Origin: an uncultured Pelagibacteraceae bacterium
GTDB taxonomy: Bacteria; Pseudomonadota; Alphaproteobacteria; Pelagibacterales; Pelagibacteraceae
Assembly: GCA_902517865.1 (NCBI GenBank)
Contig: CABYDT010000001.1
Location: forward strand, 1-64,000
Direction: 5' to 3'
DNA length: 64,000 nucleotides
In this document: piece after piece, positions 59,407 to 64,000 of the stretch
Numbering within the stretch: position 1 is the first letter of the stretch
How the letters are laid out: each line of letters starts with the position of its first letter
Notes under the pieces: generated by a model
What the model saw: the letters and a program-made list of their open reading frames with translations, nothing else
The model's database searches: none
What the model was told of the DNA's origin: nothing
Position numbers and translations under genes: made by a program

Positions 59407-59971
59407 ATGAAAATTCTAGCTAGTGAAATAAGACCAGGTACCGTTATTGAATATAAAAATGACCTATGGAGATGCCTCAAAAGTCAGGCTGTAAAACCAG
59501 GCAAAGGCGGTGCTTTTAATCAAGTTGAACTTAAAAGTATTACTAAAGGTACAAAACTAAACGAAAGATTTAGGTCTGGAGAAACGATTGAAAGAGCATC
59601 TTTGGATGAAAGAAATTATCAATACTTGTACGAAGATGGAAATTCCCTAGTATTTATGGAAGAAAAAACTTTTGAACAAGTAAACATACCAAATGAAATT
59701 ATTGGTGATGATAAATTGCTTTTAAAGGAAAATATAAGTGCTGTTTTAGAGTTTTATGATGAAAAGCCAATTAGTGTTAGTCTTCCCAAACAACTAGAAT
59801 ATGAAATTTTAGAGACAGATGCCGTTGTTAAAGGGCAGACAGTTTCAAGTTCTTATAAACCAGCAACAATACAAAATAATTTAAAAATAATGGTCCCCCC
59901 CCTTCATAGATCAAGGTGACACTGTTGCAATCGACTCTCGCACTCGAGAATATATAAAAAAAATAACTTAA
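59407..59971 (+). CDS. efp: Elongation factor P, shifted by one extra C near its 3' end
   Basis: EF-P helps ribosomes through polyproline. The three-domain protein begins MKILASEIRPGTVIEYKNDLWRC; the tip motif KPGKGGAFN contains the Lys that gets modified (about 34). As read, the frame ends at 59919 with VPPLHRSR. Removing one C from the eight-C run at 59895-59902 gives VPPFIDQGDTVAIDSR then TREYIKKIT, the normal EF-P end, and a TAA that shares its A with the suhB ATG. So the reported base is an error or a real frameshift in an important gene. Confidence 0.92.
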
Positions 59972-60765
59972 TGCCGCTATTATCTCCAGAAATAAATGTT
60001 TTAGAGAAAATCTGCAACAAAGTATCTAAAATTATTATTAGAGATTTTGGTGAAGTAGAGAGGCTGCAAGTCTCAAAAAAGGGTCCTGGAGATTTTGTTA
60101 CAAAAACCGACAAAAAAGTTGAAAAAATTATTATCGAGGAATTAAGTAAAGCAAGACCTGGATATGGCTTTATTGCAGAAGAGAGCGGGATTAATAAATC
60201 TCAAGCTTCTGAATTTAATTGGATAATAGACCCAATCGATGGAACGTCTAATTTTATGCATGGTATTCCACACTTCGCAATCTCAATTGCATTAGAAAAA
60301 AATTCTGACATTGTTTGTGGTGTTATATTTGATCCAATAAAAAATGAATTTTTTTTTGCTGAAAGAGGTAGAGGGGCATATGTTAATAATAAAAGAATCA
60401 GAGTTTCATCAAGGCAAAATATGCAAGAGATTATCGGTTTATACGGGTGTCCACCTCTTGAAATAGTTGAAAATCATAAAATATTTAGTCAATTAAAAGT
60501 AGCCTCAAATAAAATTCATAAATTAAGAAATTTTGGAAGTGCCGCATTAGACTTTGCTTATGTTTCGGCTGGAAGAGCTGACTTAGCTTGGTATGATCAT
60601 TTAAATTATTGGGATTATGCAGCTGGAATAATTATTTTATTAGAGTCAGGTGGTCGCATATCTGACTTTGAAGGAAATGACTTTAATAAAGATACCAAAA
60701 ACATATTCATATCTAATGACAAAATTCATAACGATTTAATTAAAGTTCTTTTTAAGAATGAGTAA
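59971..60765 (+). CDS. suhB: Inositol-monophosphatase family protein (SuhB-like)
   Basis: A 264-aa Mg-dependent phosphatase. EESG (about 70) and WIIDPIDGTSNFMHGIPHFAISIA supply metal ligands; GSAALDFAYVSAGRADLAWYDHLNYWDYAAG is the second signature. SuhB also acts in rRNA antitermination in E. coli. TAATG coupling to the repaired efp end supports both calls. Overlaps the MFS gene by 8 nt. Confidence 0.93.
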   Translation: MPLLSPEINVLEKICNKVSKIIIRDFGEVERLQVSKKGPGDFVTKTDKKVEKIIIEELSKARPGYGFIAEESGINKSQASEFNWIIDPIDGTSNFMHGIPHFAISIALEKNSDIVCGVIFDPIKNEFFFAERGRGAYVNNKRIRVSSRQNMQEIIGLYGCPPLEIVENHKIFSQLKVASNKIHKLRNFGSAALDFAYVSAGRADLAWYDHLNYWDYAAGIIILLESGGRISDFEGNDFNKDTKNIFISNDKIHNDLIKVLFKNE

Positions 60766-61924
60766 GTTTGTTTTTTTCTTATTTTTAGATGTTCTTGCTT
60801 TTAGCGGTGTATTAATTGCAACGCTTCCATTCATTATAAAGAATTATGGGGGAGATATTTTTTTAATAACAGTAGCTTTCGGGTCATTTTCTTTTTTTCA
60901 ATTTTTTGTGTCTCCGTTTTGGGGAAGTCTATCGGACAAGATAGGTAGAAAACCTTTGATCATCTTAAATTGTATTGCTGAATTGATTGCAAATATTTTA
61001 TTAGCTCTGAGTAATAATCTTCTTTTAATTTTTATAGCACGTGTTGTTGCTGGTATTTTTAAAACAAATGTATCTGTTGGGACCGCATATATATCTGACA
61101 TAACAAGTAATGAAAATCGAGCGAAAGGTATGGGTATGTTTGGAGTAGCTTTTGGTCTAGGATTTACTTTAGGACCACTTGCTGGTGGACTAATTGCAGG
61201 ATCCAATTTCACGCCCGAAAGCTTAAGTAGTGTTGCATGGTATGCAAGTGCAATAAATTTGGTTAATTTATTTTATGTAATATTTTTTTTAAAAGAAAGT
61301 TTAAAAATTAAAAAAGATTTTAAATTTTCAGAAGTTTCTCGAAAACTCTCTGATCAAATGGTTGTAGCAAAAAATAAGTCTCTATACCCATATTTTTTAT
61401 TAATATTAATTATTTATTTAGTTTTTTCAGGCATGGAAGGTATTATAGCAATTTGGACAAACGATACATTTTCTTGGGGTCCGAAAGAAATTGGATATGT
61501 TATGCTATTAGCAGGTTTTTCGCAAATCGTTGTACAAGGTGGTCTGCTTAGGATATTAATTAAGAAATTTTCTGAAATTCAGTTAATTCAGAGCGGATAC
61601 TTAGCTTTAATAATCGGTTTCATATTGATAACAACAGAAAGCATTTCTATCATACCCTTTGCAATCATAGCATTATGTTATGGGATTGGTATTACGAGTC
61701 CATGTTTAAATAGTTTGTTATCAAAAAAAGCTAATGAAAATCAAAAAGGTTTAATATTGGGAACCGCATACTCTAGTCAAGCAGCTGCTAGATTTCTCGG
61801 ACAACCACTTGCTGGATTAGTATTCTTAAATCTTGGAAAAAATTATCCATTTTATTTTGATATAGTTTTCTTATGTATTCTGGGGATTATATACTTATAT
61901 TATTTCAAAAAAGGTTTAAACTAA
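60758..61924 (+). CDS. Major facilitator superfamily transporter
   Basis: A 388-aa protein with about twelve hydrophobic helices. The MFS loop GSLSDKIGRKPLI is between helices 2 and 3, and GRVV-like ARVVAGIFKTNVSVGTAYISDIT at helix 4; AAARFLGQPLAGL in the second half. Closest in look to the TetA-like drug/sugar exporters. Substrate unknown. Confidence 0.88.
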   Translation: MSKFVFFLFLDVLAFSGVLIATLPFIIKNYGGDIFLITVAFGSFSFFQFFVSPFWGSLSDKIGRKPLIILNCIAELIANILLALSNNLLLIFIARVVAGIFKTNVSVGTAYISDITSNENRAKGMGMFGVAFGLGFTLGPLAGGLIAGSNFTPESLSSVAWYASAINLVNLFYVIFFLKESLKIKKDFKFSEVSRKLSDQMVVAKNKSLYPYFLLILIIYLVFSGMEGIIAIWTNDTFSWGPKEIGYVMLLAGFSQIVVQGGLLRILIKKFSEIQLIQSGYLALIIGFILITTESISIIPFAIIALCYGIGITSPCLNSLLSKKANENQKGLILGTAYSSQAAARFLGQPLAGLVFLNLGKNYPFYFDIVFLCILGIIYLYYFKKGLN

Positions 61925-61975
61925 CGAGTATTCAATTATTGTCTAATTAACATGATTTGATATAAAGTTTTTTTT

Positions 61976-62197
61976 ATGAAAAAAAAAATACATCCTAAAA
62001 TGAACAAGATTAAAGTGCAAATGACTGACGGCACTGAGTTTGAAACTATGTCAACATGGGGCTCTGAAGGCGAAGTCATGAAATTAGATATTGATCCAAA
62101 ATCTCACCCTGCATGGACAGGTGAAACGCAAAAAGTTCAAGATAAAGGTAGAGTAAGCAAATTTAATAAAAAATTTGCTAATCTCAAAAAAAGTTAA
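61976..62197 (+). CDS. rpmE: 50S ribosomal protein L31
   Basis: A 73-aa protein with [28 protein letters not shown] and [24 protein letters not shown], the L31 pattern. It has no Cys, so it is the zinc-free form; this alphaproteobacterial version also keeps the longer middle. trcR follows after 2 nt. Confidence 0.95.
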   Translation: MKKKIHPKMNKIKVQMTDGTEFETMSTWGSEGEVMKLDIDPKSHPAWTGETQKVQDKGRVSKFNKKFANLKKS

Positions 62198-62199
62198 CT

Positions 62200-62781
62200 A
62201 TGAATTCTCCTCTAATGCCAAAAGCTACTGCTGTTTGGCTTATTGAAAATACAACTTTAACATTTAAACAAATTGCTGATTTTTGCGGTATTCACGAATT
62301 AGAAATTAAAGGTATCGCTGATGGTGACGTGGCAGTAGGTATAAAGGCATATAATCCAATTTTATCAAATCAACTAACTCGTGATGAGATTGAAGCTTGC
62401 TCAAAAGACTCTTCTAGACCATTAAAAATTAAGGAAAAAACTTTAGATGTTGAGGTTAAAAAGATTGTAGGAACAAAATACACGCCTATTTCAAAACGAG
62501 AAGATAGACCTAATGCAATATCTTGGCTGACAAAAAACTATCCGATGTTAAGTGATGGACAAATATGTAAACTTGTAGGAACCACTAAAAATACTGTCGA
62601 TGCAATAAGAACTAGAAAACATTGGAACATGTCCAACATATCTCCAAAGGATCCGGTGGCTGCAAATTTATGTACTCAAACAGATTTACAAAAAGCAATA
62701 GATAAGGCTAAAAGAAAACAAGAGAGAGAAGAAAAGAAAAAACAAAAAGAAACACAGCAACAGCAACAACAAGCAAATTGA
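62200..62781 (+). CDS. trcR: Cell cycle transcriptional regulator TrcR (DUF1013)
   Basis: A 193-aa protein specific to Alphaproteobacteria. [51 protein letters not shown] is the DUF1013 head, a helix-turn-helix-like region; a second HTH-like stretch is [37 protein letters not shown]. The tail is Lys/Glu and Gln-rich. TTGA overlap with purE. Confidence 0.93.
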   Translation: MNSPLMPKATAVWLIENTTLTFKQIADFCGIHELEIKGIADGDVAVGIKAYNPILSNQLTRDEIEACSKDSSRPLKIKEKTLDVEVKKIVGTKYTPISKREDRPNAISWLTKNYPMLSDGQICKLVGTTKNTVDAIRTRKHWNMSNISPKDPVAANLCTQTDLQKAIDKAKRKQEREEKKKQKETQQQQQQAN

Positions 62782-63272
62782 AAAAAAGTTCAAAAACACC
62801 ATTAGTCTCAATAGTCATGGGTAGCAAATCTGATTGGCCTACAATGAAATTTGCTGCGGATATTTTAAAAAAGTTAGGTATTAAAATTGATACCAAAATA
62901 GTATCAGCTCACCGTACACCAAAGAGGATGTATGATTTTTCTTCTAAGGCAAAGAAAAATAATATAGCGGTGATTATTGCGGGAGCTGGTGGCTCTGCAC
63001 ATTTGCCAGGGATGATTGCATCCTTAACCGAAATCCCAGTTATTGGCGTTCCTATTCAAAGTAAAAGTTTAAATGGTCTTGATAGCTTATTATCAATAGT
63101 ACAAATGCCAAAGGGTATTCCTGTTGGCACAGTTGCGATAGGAAAAACAGGAGCTGTTAATGCAGGTTTGTTTGCAGCATCCATAATTGCAACTTATAAT
63201 TATAAAGTAGCAGATAAACTTATTTCTTATAGAAAAAAACAAACAAAAAAAGTAAAAAAAAATCCTAGGTAA
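62778..63272 (+). CDS. purE: N5-carboxyaminoimidazole ribonucleotide mutase
   Basis: A 164-aa class I Pur[40 protein letters not shown] with the catalytic His, and [26 protein letters not shown] are diagnostic; [13 protein letters not shown] follows. TTG start in a TTGA overlap with trcR. TAATG coupling to purK. Confidence 0.97.
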   Translation: MKKSSKTPLVSIVMGSKSDWPTMKFAADILKKLGIKIDTKIVSAHRTPKRMYDFSSKAKKNNIAVIIAGAGGSAHLPGMIASLTEIPVIGVPIQSKSLNGLDSLLSIVQMPKGIPVGTVAIGKTGAVNAGLFAASIIATYNYKVADKLISYRKKQTKKVKKNPR

Positions 63273-64000
63273 TGAAAAAACTTGGAATAATTGGCGGTGG
63301 TCAGTTAGGAAGCATGCTTTGCCAGGCAGCAAAGAAACTTGATTTTCAAACTATCATTTTAACAAATGATAGTGATGCCCCAGCTCAAAATTTTTGTGAT
63401 GAGTTTATTTGTTCAAATTATACAGCAAAAGATAATCTAGAAAAATTTGCAAAGATGTGCGATATCATTACTTTTGAGTTTGAAAATATTCCTTTTGAAA
63501 CGCTAAACGACTTGTCAGCTATAAAGCCAGTTTTTCCTGATCCAAATATTAATAAAATCGTACAAAATAGATTACTTGAAAAAAACTATGTCAATGAATT
63601 AGGTGTGAAGACTACAAAGTATGCTCACATAAAAAATAAAAAAGATTTAATTAAAAACTCATCCTTATTGCCTGGCTTTTTAAAAACAACAACTTTAGGT
63701 TACGATGGCAAAGGGCAGCTTTTTCTAGAAAATATTAATAATTTAAAAATTAAAGAGATTGATTATTCAAAAGATTACATACTCGAAAAAAAAATAAATT
63801 ATTCTTTTGAGTTTTCTATTATTTTAACGAGATTTCAAAATAAAAATATACAAATGTATAGCCCATTTTTCAATTTGCATAAAAATGGAATTTTACATAT
63901 GTCTACAACGAAGATTCCAGAAAAAGTCATAAAAGATGATTTGGAAATTGCTAAAGACTATTCAAAAAAAATTGCGGAAAAATTAAACTATATTGGAACT
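63272..64000 (+). CDS. purK: N5-carboxyaminoimidazole ribonucleotide synthase, 3' end outside window
   Basis: The frame is open to the last base (243 residues seen of about 360). It begins KKLGIIGGGQLGSMLCQAA, then FEFENIPFETL, the ATP-grasp loop KTTTLGYDGKGQ and EKKINYSFEFSII. ATP-grasp enzyme that carboxylates AIR to N5-CAIR for PurE, encoded immediately upstream with TAATG overlap. Confidence 0.95.
   Translation, partial: MKKLGIIGGGQLGSMLCQAAKKLDFQTIILTNDSDAPAQNFCDEFICSNYTAKDNLEKFAKMCDIITFEFENIPFETLNDLSAIKPVFPDPNINKIVQNRLLEKNYVNELGVKTTKYAHIKNKKDLIKNSSLLPGFLKTTTLGYDGKGQLFLENINNLKIKEIDYSKDYILEKKINYSFEFSIILTRFQNKNIQMYSPFFNLHKNGILHMSTTKIPEKVIKDDLEIAKDYSKKIAEKLNYIGT

Overview
The window looks like a streamlined, AT-rich alphaproteobacterial genome of the SAR11 (Pelagibacterales) type. 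The basis is a blue-tuned proteorhodopsin, a tandem glycine riboswitch in front of the glycine cleavage operon, thiD and thiE, the DUF1013/TrcR regulator, alphaproteobacterial gene orders (ruvC-ybgC-tolQRAB-pal-cpoB-tilS-ftsH-folP-glmM; sppA-glyQ-glyS-ppdK) and very tight packing. No insertion sequence, prophage, CRISPR array or rRNA operon is visible. The neighbourhood is core chromosome rather than an island. I did not recognise the exact strain.

Layout. 1-600: the 3' part of an enolase-superfamily epimerase. 618-1541: proteorhodopsin with an unusual structured leader, divergent from prpE. 1542-6000: acyl-CoA metabolism (propionyl-CoA synthetase, enoyl-CoA hydratase, thiolase) and the PhaR regulator. 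5951-10401: dihydroorotase, YgfZ, and a divergent pair of an Anbu-type proteasome homologue and a circularly permuted ATP-grasp protein. 10407-12408: tRNA-Leu and nadA-nadC. 12388-19211: an operon on the minus strand, sppA-glyQ-glyS-ppdK-GGCT-like. 19327-25540: polyprenyl synthase, then the minus-strand glycine operon riboswitch-gcvT-gcvH-gcvP-54-aa gene-tspO. 25552-35295: EamA transporter, proC-like, pdxH, aroC, rhomboid, xseB-ispA-dxs, tsaC plus an ABC exporter pair, tRNA-Arg. 35317-37348: rluD, rpoH and a coupled 37-aa membrane protein. 37359-45729: minus-strand cpoB-tilS-ftsH-folP-glmM-thiD-purA. 45808-53536: minus-strand coiled-coil gene-zapA-ygfA-ymdB-yebC-ruvC-ybgC-tolQRAB-pal. 53612-64000: plus-strand tkt-gap-pgk-fba-thiE, efp-suhB-MFS, then rpmE, trcR, purE, purK (cut by the window end).

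Genes work together as central carbon metabolism (tkt, gap, pgk, class I fba, ppdK), one-carbon and glycine metabolism (gcvTHP, folP, ygfA, ygfZ), isoprenoid supply (dxs, ispA, ispB-type), cofactor synthesis (nadA, nadC, thiD, thiE, pdxH) and envelope maintenance (Tol-Pal, FtsH, GlmM).

The most useful observations are: (1) three genes (efp, tolA and the coiled-coil gene upstream of zapA) each broken by one extra base in a homopolymer run; (2) a proteorhodopsin 5' leader that folds into a stem-loop plus a textbook intrinsic terminator just before the coding region; (3) an 11-bp helix in the gcvT riboswitch that would hide the ribosome binding site; (4) three unannotatable-by-length small genes (57, 54 and 37 aa) locked by overlapping stop/start codons into known operons; (5) a phage-type RuvC sitting where ruvCAB normally lies, with ruvA and ruvB missing from that place; (6) a reduced Anbu/ATP-grasp locus.
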